A DNA stretch of 64,000 nt from Haladaptatus salinisoli (GTDB taxonomy: Archaea > Halobacteriota > Halobacteria > Halobacteriales > Haladaptataceae). The stretch lies in contig NZ_CP085327.1 in the NCBI RefSeq assembly GCF_020614375.1, forward strand, positions 2,034,823 through 2,098,822, read 5' to 3'. Of this stretch, positions 54,092-63,688 are shown one piece after another. Both the position numbers and the translations under genes were made by a program. The number at the start of each line of letters is the position of its first letter. The first letter of the stretch is position 1. The notes beneath the pieces are model-generated. The model was given only the letters and a program-made list of their open reading frames with translations, searched no databases and was not told where the DNA came from.

Positions 54092-55196
54092 CGGGCACCA
54101 CGTAGAGACCGGTACGGCTCTTGAACACCGGCACCGTCTCGGCGTCCTCGTCCATGTACGAGGGGCGGGCGATGGTCTTCGTCTGGAACGTCTCCGGGTC
54201 GAGCACCTGCACCGCGCGTTCGTCCTCCACCGCCACGAGGGTGGTCTCTTGTCCGTCTTCGAGGGTGCCCAGCTTTAGAGCGTCGGGGGCGTGACCGTCC
54301 TCGAATCGAGCTTCGTACTCCTCGCCGGTCGTGATTCGCCTGCCTTTCAGGTTCCCCCGCACGCTTCGGACGAGCACCGGCCCTCCGTCGTCGTCCGGGT
54401 CGATGATGTCGCCGGGCGTGAACGGCGGGAGGCGGACGGCGTAGGTGACGCGGTACACCTCGTTGCCGTCCTCGTCCTCCGTGACGAGCGTCTCAGAGTC
54501 GGAGACGTTGCCGCCGAACTCCTCGACCAGTTTGTTCGATATTTTCTTGCCGATGTTGTTGGTCGAGACCTTGATGTTCAGCCCGTCCGGCGTCTCGTCC
54601 ATCTCGGTAACGAAGGCGTTTCGGTCGCCGGTCGACTCCATGTCGGCGACTATCTCGTTCGCTATCTCGCGGGCGCGCCGCTCCTCTTCCGGCGTCGGCG
54701 TTCGGTCGACGCCCCGAACCTGGACGATGCTCGCGTAGTAGTCGCCCGCGATGCGACCGCACCGGGTGCAGGTCTGGCGGGAGATTCTGACGGGGACGAC
54801 CACCTCCTCTTCGACGAGCGTCCCGCGGACGACGCCCGAGAAGTAACAGTGCATCCGGATGGTGTTCTGGTCCACCTGCTCGGGGTCGACCTGCCACGAC
54901 ACGTCCTCCGCGTCGACGTGGACCCCGAGCGATTCGCTCACCTCCTCGACGGCGACGTCGGTGTAGTCGCGCGCGCCGACGTCCACCCAGCGTCGCCCTC
55001 GATACACCGCACCGCACTGGGCGCACACTCGTACCTCGATTCGCTCCGGGGCGTCCACGAGGTCGAAGCGGTCGAAGTAACAGGCGTCACAGAGCTTCCG
55101 CTCTCGGCGGGACGCGGACGCCGGATAGTCCCGTTCCGCGGCGTCCACGGAGAGCGGTTCGCCGCAGTTCGGGCAGAACTCCCGAGACTCGGTCAT
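54084..55196 (-). CDS. nmd3: NMD3-like ribosomal-subunit protein
   Basis: A 370-residue protein. Zinc-binding pairs CPNC and CDAC, then CAQC and CTRC, lie in the first 155 residues, as in the eukaryotic 60S export adaptor NMD3. The middle (FVTEMDETPDGLNIKVSTNN) and the C-terminal OB-like region also fit. In archaea, which have no nucleus, the role is thought to be ribosome-related. It starts MTESREFCPNCGEP. It overlaps taw2, suggesting co-transcription of two translation-related genes. Confidence 0.88.
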   Translation of the reverse strand: MTESREFCPNCGEPLSVDAAERDYPASASRRERKLCDACYFDRFDLVDAPERIEVRVCAQCGAVYRGRRWVDVGARDYTDVAVEEVSESLGVHVDAEDVSWQVDPEQVDQNTIRMHCYFSGVVRGTLVEEEVVVPVRISRQTCTRCGRIAGDYYASIVQVRGVDRTPTPEEERRAREIANEIVADMESTGDRNAFVTEMDETPDGLNIKVSTNNIGKKISNKLVEEFGGNVSDSETLVTEDEDGNEVYRVTYAVRLPPFTPGDIIDPDDDGGPVLVRSVRGNLKGRRITTGEEYEARFEDGHAPDALKLGTLEDGQETTLVAVEDERAVQVLDPETFQTKTIARPSYMDEDAETVPVFKSRTGLYVVPDA

Positions 55197-55238
55197 TACC
55201 GGGCGTAGGGCGCTCTCACTTTTAAACCTGTAGAACGC

Positions 55239-56120
55239 TCACGCGAGGATGGTGCTGTTCTCGTCCATCGAGTCGCGCCACGTGTTGGTCGGTCGCCACC
55301 CGAGCATCGACCGAATCTTTTCCGTCGAGAGCGCCGAGTCGTTCCCCGTGACCCCGCACTCGTCGGGGAGTCCGCCGAAGAACTCGCGGAGGGCGTCCTC
55401 GATGGGTCGGTCGAGATAGTTGTCCTCCGCGCCGACGAGAAACGGTTCGTGACCCTCGAACCCCGCCGCGATGGCGCACTCGATGGCGGTCGCGACGTCC
55501 CGAACGTCAACGTACGACCAGAAGTTACCGGCCCCGGCCGCGAGGTCGCTCCGGGCGTCGAGACAGTCGTACTCGCCGGGAAACTGCACCCACGACGCGC
55601 GAATCGACGCGACGGGAACGTCGTACCGACGGGCCACCATCCTGCCGATCTCCTCGCCGACGACCTTCGACGTTCCGTACGGGTCTTCCGGACGGAGCGG
55701 ATACGACTCGTCCAGCGGTAGGTACTCGGGAAGCGACGGCGCTCCGGAGAGCGGAAAACCGTACGCGCTCTCGCTCGACGCCCACGCGATGCGGGCGTTC
55801 GCCCGACCCGCCGCGGTGAGAACGTTGTACGCGCTGATGACGTTGTTCTCGAAGACGCGCATCCCGGCGTGGCGCTCCGGCGACGGGAGGGGCGTCCAGT
55901 GGACGACCGCGTCGGGATTCTCGCTCGAAACGACGTCCGCCATCTCGACCTGTTCGGTCAGGTCAGCAGTGCGAAACGAAAGCCCCCGACGCTCTTCGAG
56001 TTCCCACTCCGTTCGGGAGAGACCGACGCAGGTCACGTCCCACCCCCGTTCCGCGAGATGAACCGCGAGCCACCGGGCGGTACGGTCGAGACTCCCGGCG
56101 ACGAGAGCCGTCCCGGTCAT
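55239..56120 (-). CDS. NAD-dependent epimerase/dehydratase family protein
   Basis: A 293-residue extended SDR protein. The active-site YGTSK lies in DPYGTSKVVGEE and the later region SYVDVRDVATAIE is typical. The nucleotide-binding loop reads AGSLDRTARWLA where GxxGxxG is expected, so two glycines are replaced and NAD binding may be changed. Sugar or small-carbonyl substrate is unknown. The start MTGTALVAGSLDR was chosen at the first strand of the fold. Confidence 0.82.
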   Translation of the reverse strand: MTGTALVAGSLDRTARWLAVHLAERGWDVTCVGLSRTEWELEERRGLSFRTADLTEQVEMADVVSSENPDAVVHWTPLPSPERHAGMRVFENNVISAYNVLTAAGRANARIAWASSESAYGFPLSGAPSLPEYLPLDESYPLRPEDPYGTSKVVGEEIGRMVARRYDVPVASIRASWVQFPGEYDCLDARSDLAAGAGNFWSYVDVRDVATAIECAIAAGFEGHEPFLVGAEDNYLDRPIEDALREFFGGLPDECGVTGNDSALSTEKIRSMLGWRPTNTWRDSMDENSTILA

Positions 56121-56218
56121 CGCCGTACCCTCGCTGGTCCGTAGGTAGACATGCTCGTTCGTAATCCGCGTTCGTGGGTAAACGTTCTGGCTCCCCGGGG
56201 GAGAAACCATCTATTTCG

Positions 56219-56234
56219 GCGGCGTTCGCGCCGC
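56219..56234. other. TTCG-tetraloop hairpin in a divergent intergenic region
   Basis: GCGGCG and CGCCGC pair perfectly around TTCG. It lies midway between the divergent epimerase and htpX starts. A second near-palindrome of C and G runs is at 56191-56203. Role unknown. Confidence 0.35.
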
Positions 56235-56332
56235 TGTGGCGCATTTTCACCCAGATTTGAACAACAGGTTTGGTCGGTTCTCGTCCGTTTCGCTCGCCGG
56301 GCGTGCCACTTTCTCGCACTCACGACGAATAC

Positions 56333-56339
56333 TTATAAA
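56333..56339 (+). promoter_or_regulatory. TATA promoter of htpX
   Basis: TTATAAA-type box (within CTTATAAAC) is centred about 28 nt ahead of the htpX ATG. Confidence 0.6.
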
Positions 56340-56363
56340 CGGTCGGAATGCCTAGATTGGGGC

Positions 56364-57236
56364 ATGAAGTGGAAAGCAGACTGGGGACTTCGTGCCAGGA
56401 TGGGCCTGACGATGTTCCTGTTGTTCGCGCTATACATCGTGTTCATCGGCGTACTCGCATACATGAGGCTGAGTGTGTTGGTGATCGCGCTCGTGTTCGG
56501 AGGTTTCTCGCTCGCCCAGTTCTTCTTCAGCGACCGCCTCACGCTGTGGAGCATGGGCGCACACGAGGTGAGCGAGGAGGAGTACCCGCAACTGCACGCG
56601 ATGGTGGGCCGCCTCTCGCAGCAGGCCGACCTGCCGAAACCGAAGGTGGCCGTGTCCGACCAGCGAGTTCCGAACGCCTTCGCCACCGGCCGCTCGCAGA
56701 AGAAGGCCGCCGTCTGCGTGACGACCGGACTGCTGCAGACGCTGAACCAGGAGGAGTTGGAGGGCGTCCTCGCCCACGAACTCGCGCACGTCAAGAACCG
56801 CGACATGATGGTGATGACCATCGCGTCGTTCCTCTCGACCATCGCGTTCATGGTCGTCCGCTGGGGCTGGTTGTTCGGCGGCGGCGACCGGCGCAACCAG
56901 GCGCCCATCTGGGTCGCCATCCTCGCGTCGCTCGTCGTCTGGATCGTCAGCTACATCCTCATCCGGGCGCTCTCGCGCTACCGCGAGTTCGCCGCGGACC
57001 GCGGCGGGGCGACCATCACCGGGAAGCCCTCGGCGCTCGCCTCGGCGCTGATGACCATCGACGGGCGGATGGACAAGGTGCCGAAAGAGGACCTGCGCGA
57101 GGAGGCGGAGATGAACGCCTTCTTCATCATCCCCATCAGGAGCGGGTTCATCGGGCGACTGTTCAGCACGCACCCGAGCACCGAGCGCCGAGTCGAGCGA
57201 CTCCGCGAGATGGAGCGCGAGATGGAGTCCTATTAA
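56364..57236 (+). CDS. htpX: HtpX-like membrane zinc metalloprotease
   Basis: A 290-residue M48B protease. Two helices lie at the N-terminus, the zinc motif HELAH is at residues 138-142, two further helices follow, and EFAADRGG carries the third zinc ligand. HtpX degrades misfolded membrane proteins. The gene is followed by pspAB, which is its usual haloarchaeal partner. Start MKWKADWGLRARMG fits the TATA spacing. Confidence 0.93.
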   Translation: MKWKADWGLRARMGLTMFLLFALYIVFIGVLAYMRLSVLVIALVFGGFSLAQFFFSDRLTLWSMGAHEVSEEEYPQLHAMVGRLSQQADLPKPKVAVSDQRVPNAFATGRSQKKAAVCVTTGLLQTLNQEELEGVLAHELAHVKNRDMMVMTIASFLSTIAFMVVRWGWLFGGGDRRNQAPIWVAILASLVVWIVSYILIRALSRYREFAADRGGATITGKPSALASALMTIDGRMDKVPKEDLREEAEMNAFFIIPIRSGFIGRLFSTHPSTERRVERLREMEREMESY

Positions 57237-57278
57237 CGACCGTCCCCCTTTTTCTTCTCGCGCCCGTACCCCTTCGCC

Positions 57279-57884
57279 ATGGGACTGCTGGACGGACTCC
57301 GCGAAGTGCTCGGGATTCGCGCCGAGACGGACGCCGGACGCGACGCCGACCCCGAAGACCTCTTCGGCATGAGCACTGCCTACGTCACGATGGAGGCCGA
57401 CCTCGGATACGAACCGGTCGGGATGGCCGCGCTCTGCTTCTCGCAGGTCGACAGCGCGGACTTCCGCGAGGCGGTGGACGAGGTGCACGCGATCCTCGAA
57501 GCCGGGAAGGAGGAAACCGGAACGGAGGCGCGTGCGCACGAGGACGACCACGGCTACTCGTGGGTCATCCTCGAAGACGACGACTTCGAGGACCTCGTGA
57601 CCAGCCTCCACTTCGCCGCGGACACGTTCGTCGAGGAGGGGTACGGGTCGCGCCTGCTCGCCGCGCTCTTCGGATTCCGGCGCGACGGAAACTACGTCTA
57701 CTGGGTGTACTCGTTCCGCAGGGGGGCGTACTACCCCTTCGCGCCGACGTCCGGCCACGACCGCGACTCCTCCGCGGAGTTCAAACTGGAGAGCAACTTG
57801 GACGGGGAACTCGAAGTCGAGTCCGACAAGGAGTACTGGTACCCCCTCTGGCCCGACCGCTCCGGCGAACATCCGTGGCAGTAG
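57279..57884 (+). CDS. pspAB: PspA-associated protein PspAB
   Basis: A 201-residue soluble acidic protein. It starts MGLLDGLREVLGI and contains VTMEADLGYEPVG, SWVILEDDDFEDLV, and YVYWVYSFRRGAYYPFAP. This matches the PspAB family found next to htpX in archaea. PspAB is linked to the PspA-type membrane-stress system by gene neighbourhood. Its biochemical role is not known. The 42-nt gap to htpX suggests one operon. Confidence 0.85.
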   Translation: MGLLDGLREVLGIRAETDAGRDADPEDLFGMSTAYVTMEADLGYEPVGMAALCFSQVDSADFREAVDEVHAILEAGKEETGTEARAHEDDHGYSWVILEDDDFEDLVTSLHFAADTFVEEGYGSRLLAALFGFRRDGNYVYWVYSFRRGAYYPFAPTSGHDRDSSAEFKLESNLDGELEVESDKEYWYPLWPDRSGEHPWQ

Positions 57885-58019
57885 TCCGCACACTACCGCG
57901 GCCTCTTCTCTAAAACTTGCCACCTCTTCCCTCGGACGTCTCGTTTCCGTCTTCCATTTTCACTTTCGGTCCGGTGTTAACGGGGGTTTATATGATGGGG
58001 GGCACAAGGAGCAGGTACG

Positions 58020-59051
58020 ATGGCAGACGCAGACCTCGAAGCGCTGCCGGGTGTCGGCCCGGCGACGGCAGAAAAGCTCAACGATGCAGGATTCGACTCC
58101 TATCAAAGTCTCGCGGTCGCCAGCCCCGGCGAACTCGGCAACACCGCCGACGTGGGCGAGAGCACCGCCGCTGATATCATCCAAGCCGCGCGGAAGGAAG
58201 CCGACATCGGCGGCTTCGAAACCGGCTCACAGGTACTCGAACGCCGGGAGCGAATCGGCAAACTCAGCTGGCAGATCGACGAGGTGGACGACTTGCTCGG
58301 CGGCGGCGTCGAGACGCAGTCCATCACGGAAGTGTACGGCGAGTTCGGTGCCGGTAAGTCGCAAGTCACCCACCAGCTCGCGGTGAACGTCCAACTCCCC
58401 CGCGAACAGGGCGGTCTCCGCGGGAGCACCATCTTCATCGACAGCGAAGACACGTTCCGCCCGGAGCGCATCGACGACATGGTTCGCGGACTCCCGGAGG
58501 AGGCCATTCAGGCCGCCATGGACGACCGCGAAATCGAAGGGTCGCCCGATGACGACGCGGCGATGGACGAACTCATCGACGACGTCCTCGACAAAATCCA
58601 CGTCGCCAAGGCGTTCAACTCCAACCACCAGATGCTCCTCGCGGAGAAGGCCCAGGAGCTCGCAGGCGAGCACGAAGATAGCGAGTGGCCCGTCCGCCTC
58701 CTCTGCGTGGACAGCCTCACGGCCCACTTCCGCGCCGAGTACGTCGGTCGCGGACAGCTCGCCGAGCGCCAGCAGAAGCTTAACAAACACCTCCACGACC
58801 TGGATAAGGTCGGCAACCTCTACAACACCGCTACGGTCGTGACGAATCAGGTCTCCTCCAACCCCGATTCGTTCTTCGGCGACCCGACCCAGCCCATCGG
58901 TGGTAACATCCTCGGTCACAAATCGACGTTCCGGATGTACCTCCGCAAGTCGAAGGGCGACAAGCGTATCGTCCGCCTCGTGGACGCGCCGAACCTCGCG
59001 GACGGCGAAGCGGTCATGCGCGTGCAGGACGGCGGGCTGAAGCCCGAATAG
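58020..59051 (+). CDS. radA: DNA repair and recombination protein RadA
   Basis: A 343-residue archaeal RecA/Rad51-type recombinase without an intein. The N-terminal helix-hairpin-helix ([15 protein letters not shown]) is followed by Walker [10 protein letters not shown] at residues 107-115 and Walker [13 protein letters not shown]2-region residues and the C-terminal QDGGLKPE are present. It assembles on single-stranded DNA for homologous strand exchange. A TTTATA box upstream precedes the ATG by about 30 nt. Confidence 0.97.
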   Translation: MADADLEALPGVGPATAEKLNDAGFDSYQSLAVASPGELGNTADVGESTAADIIQAARKEADIGGFETGSQVLERRERIGKLSWQIDEVDDLLGGGVETQSITEVYGEFGAGKSQVTHQLAVNVQLPREQGGLRGSTIFIDSEDTFRPERIDDMVRGLPEEAIQAAMDDREIEGSPDDDAAMDELIDDVLDKIHVAKAFNSNHQMLLAEKAQELAGEHEDSEWPVRLLCVDSLTAHFRAEYVGRGQLAERQQKLNKHLHDLDKVGNLYNTATVVTNQVSSNPDSFFGDPTQPIGGNILGHKSTFRMYLRKSKGDKRIVRLVDAPNLADGEAVMRVQDGGLKPE

Positions 59052-59108
59052 ACGGCGACCGACGAACCGGCCCGCAGCCTTTTCGCCGACAGACCCTAGC
59101 CGCGGAAT

Positions 59109-60108
59109 ATGCGCGCTCGTACCGGCTTCGCCGTCGTACTCACGAGCATCCTCGTCGCGCTCTCCGTTCTCATCGTCGAACCGTTTCTGAGCTACGTCTT
59201 CGCGGCGATGCTGTTGGGGTTCGTCCTCTATCCGGCGCAGCGGCGGCTCGCTCCGGTCGTCGGCCAGCGCGTGGCCGCGTTCGCGCTCGTCTGTTTTTCG
59301 GTCGCGCTCGTCGTCGTTCCGACCGGGCTGTTCCTCCGAACCGCGCTGGAACAGGTCGGAAACGTCCCGACCTCGATGCGAGAGCTACCGGCGTTTCGAC
59401 CGCTCGAAGAACTGCTCCGGCGTCGATTCGGTCTCGAAATCCAGGTCGGTGCGCTGGTGGGGCGGCTCCTCGACCGACTCGCCAGCGCGGCAACCGGTCG
59501 AGCGTCGCGAGTCGCGCGCTCCGGTCTCCACGCCGCTCTCGGGATCCTCTTGCTCCTGTTTCTCCTCTACTATCGCCTCAAGGACGGCGACGAGCTCGTC
59601 CGGTGGGCGAAGCGGGTCACGCCGCTCGTGCGACCCGTCCAGGACGAACTGTACGAGGAGGCCGAGGATGCGACGTGGGCGGTGTTGAAGGGGCACGTCT
59701 TCGTCGCCGTCGTACAGGGATTCGTGTCCGGAATCGGCCTTCTTCGTCGCCGGCGTTCGGAACGCCGCCTTCGGGACGATGGTGATGATGTTTCTGGCGA
59801 TGGTTCCGATAATCGGCGTCGCGCCCGTGCTGGGCGGTGCGACCGTCTACTTGCTGACGGTCAGTCGGCCGCTCGCGGCGGTGTCGTGGATGGTGTACGG
59901 GATGACCGTCGTCGCGGCCACCGACGACTACCTGCGGGCGCTCGTCATCGACAGGGCGTCGTCGCTCCACTCGGCCACCGTTCTCGTCGGGGTGTTCGGC
60001 GGGGCGTACGTCTTCGGCGCCATCGGACTGTTCGTCGGACCGATTCTCCTCGCCCTCTCGAAGGCGACGGTCGAAGTGTTCGCCGACTACTACGACCTCG
60101 CCGGGTAG
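59109..60108 (+). pseudogene. AI-2E-family transporter, single-base frameshift
   Basis: The permease is split over two frames. Frame 1 runs from ATG 59109 through several helices to AVVQGFVSGIGL. After that, the correct continuation FVAGVRNAAFGTMVMMF and GPILLALSKATVEVF is in another frame ending at 60108. Removing one T near 59740 joins them into a 333-residue protein typical of the AI-2E/UPF0118 family. The gene as printed is broken. The family has roles in efflux or Na+/H+ exchange. Confidence 0.88.
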
Positions 60109-60182
60109 GGTTATTCGCCGCTCCGTCGAGAAGAGAGCGAAAGAAGAGAATCGCGGCGAAACGGTGCTCTCGGGTTCGGAAT

Positions 60183-60602
60183 CTAGTCTTCGGTCGTCGT
60201 CCGGTCGAGTTCCTTCTCCCCCTCGTAGATCTCCGCGCCGTCTTGGACGACCTTCTCGGCGAGCACCGCGCACTTCACTCGCATCGGGCTGATCTCCACC
60301 CCGAGCATGTCGATGACGTCGTCCCTGTCCATCGCGTCGACTTCGGCGAGCGTCATCCCCGGGAGCTTCTGGGAGAGCATGCTCGCGCTGGCCTGACTGA
60401 TGGCGCAGCCGTCGCCCCGGAACGCGACGCGTTCGACGGTTTCGCCGTCGTCCCCGAGCACCACGTCGAATTCGAGTTCGTCGCCGCAGGAGGGATTGAC
60501 CCCCTCGTGGGTGAAACTCGGCTGTTCGAGTTCACCGTAGTTGCGCGGGTTCCGGTAGTGGTCGAGAATCTGCTGCCGGTACATGTCCGAACCCATGCTC
60601 AT
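60183..60602 (-). CDS. sufU: SufU/IscU-like Fe-S scaffold
   Basis: A 139-residue protein of the SufU/NifU-N type. It begins DMYRQQILDHYRNPRNYG and has the three cluster or zinc cysteines in NPSCGDEL, GDGCAISQAS and RVKCAVLAEK, plus the Asp of the GD motif. It accepts sulfur from a cysteine desulfurase and passes on Fe-S clusters. Fe-S clients encoded here include the ferredoxin and two helicases. No desulfurase is adjacent. Confidence 0.9.
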   Translation of the reverse strand: MSMGSDMYRQQILDHYRNPRNYGELEQPSFTHEGVNPSCGDELEFDVVLGDDGETVERVAFRGDGCAISQASASMLSQKLPGMTLAEVDAMDRDDVIDMLGVEISPMRVKCAVLAEKVVQDGAEIYEGEKELDRTTTED

Positions 60603-60629
60603 AGTTGCATCTGAGTAGGCGAGTCCGGC

Positions 60630-61919
60630 CTAAAAGGATTCCGACGATTCGGCCCGCGGCGGGCGGGCCAGCCCGTATCGCTCGCCCTCGATGTCCTCGA
60701 CCGTCGACAGGCCGCGGAGCAAGGGGTGTGCCAGCCAGTACAGCGAGAGGAAGACGAAACCGAACCCCGCGCAGGTCACGACCGCGCCGCTTCCGACGGA
60801 GTCGCCGGCGATACCGCCGAGGAGCGCCCCGACGGGCATCGCGCCCGCGGAGGCGCTGGCGTTCACGGACGCCACGCGCCCCATGAGGTCTTCGGGGACG
60901 ACGGACTGTATCATCGCGGCGAAGATGACGTTCGTCGCGCCGACCGGAATCCACGCGACGAAGAACAGCCCCACGGTCGCCGGGAACCAGCCAACCGCGA
61001 CCGCGGCGAGCCACGCGACCCCGCCGAAGGCGAACCCGGCGACGCTCAGGCTGGCGAGCGAGAACCGCTTCAGCGGCGTCGCCGCGAGCGACCCGACGAG
61101 CAGTCCGCCGACGATGCCGGCGAGCATGAATCCGTACGCGTCGGGGCCGCCGTTCGCGTTCGCGTAGGCCGGGAGCACGGCCATCGTGGTGCCGACGGTG
61201 AAGTTGACGACGAGGCTGGCGGCGAGCAGCCAGACGAGCACCGACCCGCGAACGTAGCGAATCCCCTCCCGAAGCCGGGTGAGATAGTCGTCCACGGCGG
61301 TGGTGACGCCCCCGTCCCCGTCGTCCGACTTCTCGGCCGACTTCTCGGCCGCCGGAACGCGGACGGTGAGGAAGACGAGCGCGGCGGCCGCGAACGTCAC
61401 CGAGTCGACGAGGTAGAGCGACACCGCGCCGACCAGCGCGACGAGGACTCCGCCGAGCGCGGTGAAGGCGAAATCGACGCCCTGATAGGCGAACGAGAAC
61501 GCCGAGTTGGCCTCGACGAGTTCGTCTCTGTCGACGATTCGAGGCAGCGCGGCCTGCTGCGCCGGGTAGACGAACTGGTTCAGGAGCGAGACGACGGGCA
61601 TCACGACGAGCACGACCCAGACCGAAAGCCGGCCCGTCGCGGCGGCGAGCGGGATGGTGAGGACGAGTATCGCCTGCGCGACCTGCGTCGCGACCAGCAC
61701 TCGTCGAAGCCGCCATCGGTCGACGAACGGTCCCACGAGAAACTGGAGCGTCTGCGGGAACATGGTCAGAAAGCCCGCCAGCCCGGTGTAGAACGACGAA
61801 CCGCCGAGTTCGAACGCGAGCCACATCGCCGCGACGGCGTAGACGCTGTCGCCCGCGTTCGTTATCAACCGACCCGCGAAGAGTCGGGCGAACGCCCGAT
61901 TTCTGAACACGGAGTGCAT
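60630..61919 (-). CDS. MFS exporter (MFS_3 type)
   Basis: A 429-residue permease with about 12 helices. The LFAGRLITNAGDSVYAVA start and PFVDRWRLRRVL loop are typical of the enterobactin-exporter-like MFS_3 group, as is AMIQSVVPEDLMGRVAS. Cytosolic loop Asp/Lys-rich between helices 6 and 7. Substrate is unknown, probably drug or small-molecule efflux. Confidence 0.87.
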   Translation of the reverse strand: MHSVFRNRAFARLFAGRLITNAGDSVYAVAAMWLAFELGGSSFYTGLAGFLTMFPQTLQFLVGPFVDRWRLRRVLVATQVAQAILVLTIPLAAATGRLSVWVVLVVMPVVSLLNQFVYPAQQAALPRIVDRDELVEANSAFSFAYQGVDFAFTALGGVLVALVGAVSLYLVDSVTFAAAALVFLTVRVPAAEKSAEKSDDGDGGVTTAVDDYLTRLREGIRYVRGSVLVWLLAASLVVNFTVGTTMAVLPAYANANGGPDAYGFMLAGIVGGLLVGSLAATPLKRFSLASLSVAGFAFGGVAWLAAVAVGWFPATVGLFFVAWIPVGATNVIFAAMIQSVVPEDLMGRVASVNASASAGAMPVGALLGGIAGDSVGSGAVVTCAGFGFVFLSLYWLAHPLLRGLSTVEDIEGERYGLARPPRAESSESF

Positions 61920-62008
61920 GGGCGAGAGCAGGCGTCCTCCCCGAATATATGTTAGCAGAAATACATTTCTGTAAACGCGCCGGCCGAAACGCGCTTCTGT
62001 AACGTCAG

Positions 62009-62863
62009 TTACCCTTGTCGGACGGCGACCTTCAGGTCGCTATCCACGGTGAGTTCGAGTTCGTCGCCGCCGAGTTCGACCGTGTACTCGACCGACAGCG
62101 GGTCCTCCGAGACGATTCGGGCGTCGTCCTCGCCGAGCCATTCGAGTTCCCACGCGGAGTCTCGGCTCAGGTCGACGCCGCGGTCGTAGTGGAACGCGAC
62201 GACCGCCGGGTGCTGGAGGAGGTACGTTCCGACGTTGCCGGACACGTAATCGCCGCAGCGTTCGCAGACGAACTCGACGCCGGCCGTCTGGTCGTCGCCG
62301 AAGTGCTCCGAGTCGGTGACGAGCGCCCCGACCGTGCGCCCCGAGCAGTTCAGACAGATTCCGTCGGCCGCGACCGAGAACGCGTTGCGGAGCCACCGCT
62401 CGAACGTTCGTGGGAGGTCCTCGACGCTCCGACCCTCGAAGGCCCCCGGCGGAAACCCGAACATCGCCCGCTGCTCGTCGCAGGACGAACAGCGAACCGT
62501 AACCATCTCCTCCTCGTACTCCGCCTCCAGCGTCCCGCCGCACTCGATGCACCGCGTATCGAGTTCGAACGTCGCCGATTCCCCGTGGCGGGTGTACGTT
62601 CCGGAGAGAATCGCCCCGATGACCCGGTGCCCGGCGAACGGAAGCTGGTACTTCCCGTCTTTCTGCCGGACGAACAGCCCGACGAGCTTGTTCAGGTGGT
62701 AGTTGAACTGACCGCTGTCGCGGAGTGCGATCCGGTCGTGAAGCTCGGAGAACGACAGGGGTTCGTCGGCCTCCCACAGCGCCCGAACGATGTCGATTCG
62801 GGTGTCGTTCCCGAGGAGGGAGAACGCCTCCTCCGGGGGGATAGCTCGTTCGTCGGAGTCCAT
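62009..62863 (-). CDS. Winged-helix regulator with two zinc-finger pairs
   Basis: A 284-residue protein. The N-terminal ArsR-like winged helix (AFSLLGNDTRIDIVRALWE, SFSELHDRI, FNYHLNKLVGL) is followed by CIECGGT/CSSC and CLNC/CERC pairs that should bind two zinc ions, then a beta-rich end. I recognise the layout as a haloarchaeal regulator type (DUF7351-like). The cognate target is unknown. Start MDSDERAIPPEEAF. Confidence 0.8.
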   Translation of the reverse strand: MDSDERAIPPEEAFSLLGNDTRIDIVRALWEADEPLSFSELHDRIALRDSGQFNYHLNKLVGLFVRQKDGKYQLPFAGHRVIGAILSGTYTRHGESATFELDTRCIECGGTLEAEYEEEMVTVRCSSCDEQRAMFGFPPGAFEGRSVEDLPRTFERWLRNAFSVAADGICLNCSGRTVGALVTDSEHFGDDQTAGVEFVCERCGDYVSGNVGTYLLQHPAVVAFHYDRGVDLSRDSAWELEWLGEDDARIVSEDPLSVEYTVELGGDELELTVDSDLKVAVRQG

Positions 62864-62913
62864 AGCACGTCGTGCGCCGGAGGGCTGAAAAGTTTTCAGT
62901 CTTCCGTCCTCGG

Positions 62914-63555
62914 TCAGCGCTCCCCGGTCGCTTCGCGCTCGAAGCGGTCGACGAACTCGACGACGAACGCCCGGCGCTCGTCGGCCAACTCCCGGCCCGC
63001 GTCGGTGTACATTCGCTTCGGAAGCCGGAGAATCTTCTTGTGGAAGTGGTTCACGGCGGTCGAACCGGCCCGCGTGTCGTCCGTTTCTATCGGTCGGTCG
63101 GGGTCGTACAACGGTTTGCCGTGTTCGCCGCTGTAGCAGAAGTTCCGCGCGATTCCGACCGCGCCGAGGGCGTCCAAGTTGTCGGCGTCGGAGAGGAGCT
63201 TCGCTTCCAGCGTCCGGGGTTCCACGTCGTTCGAGAAGCGGTGCGCCCGGATGCAGTGTTGGACGGCTTCGACGAACTCGCGGTCGCGGTCGAACTCGGC
63301 GAGGATCCGTCTCGCTTCCCTCGCGCCCCACTCGGCGTGGTCGTCTATCTCCCCCCGGTCCTCCCGCTCTCGCCCGATGTCGTGGAGCCAGACCGCGGTG
63401 AAGAGAACCGTCTCGTCAGCGTCGTACTCCTTGACGAGCGTCTCCGCGAGCGTAGCGACTCGCCGGACGTGGTGCCAGTCGTGGGCGGGGGCGACGTTCT
63501 CGAAGTAGGTCTTCGCCCGAGCGCGAACCGCGTCCGGGAGGGACCGGGTCGTCAT
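62914..63555 (-). CDS. HD-domain phosphohydrolase
   Basis: A 213-residue protein. Metal-binding residues follow the H...HD...D pattern: HDWHHVRRV near residue 25, VWLHDIGRE at about 55 and LLSDADNLDALG near 120. HD proteins hydrolyse nucleotides or other phosphate esters. This one resembles uncharacterised YedJ-type members. It is 50 nt upstream of the zinc-finger regulator on the same strand. Confidence 0.85.
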   Translation of the reverse strand: MTTRSLPDAVRARAKTYFENVAPAHDWHHVRRVATLAETLVKEYDADETVLFTAVWLHDIGREREDRGEIDDHAEWGAREARRILAEFDRDREFVEAVQHCIRAHRFSNDVEPRTLEAKLLSDADNLDALGAVGIARNFCYSGEHGKPLYDPDRPIETDDTRAGSTAVNHFHKKILRLPKRMYTDAGRELADERRAFVVEFVDRFEREATGER

Positions 63556-63688
63556 CCGTCTCTGTCGTCGGCGACACCGTTAGTATTCTGCGATCGTCGA
63601 TTCCGAACGTCGACGAACGAACCGCGATCGGTTTCACACGAACCGCGCGAAAAATGGGTGTCTGCGCAGCTTCTCCCCTCGGCCGCGA

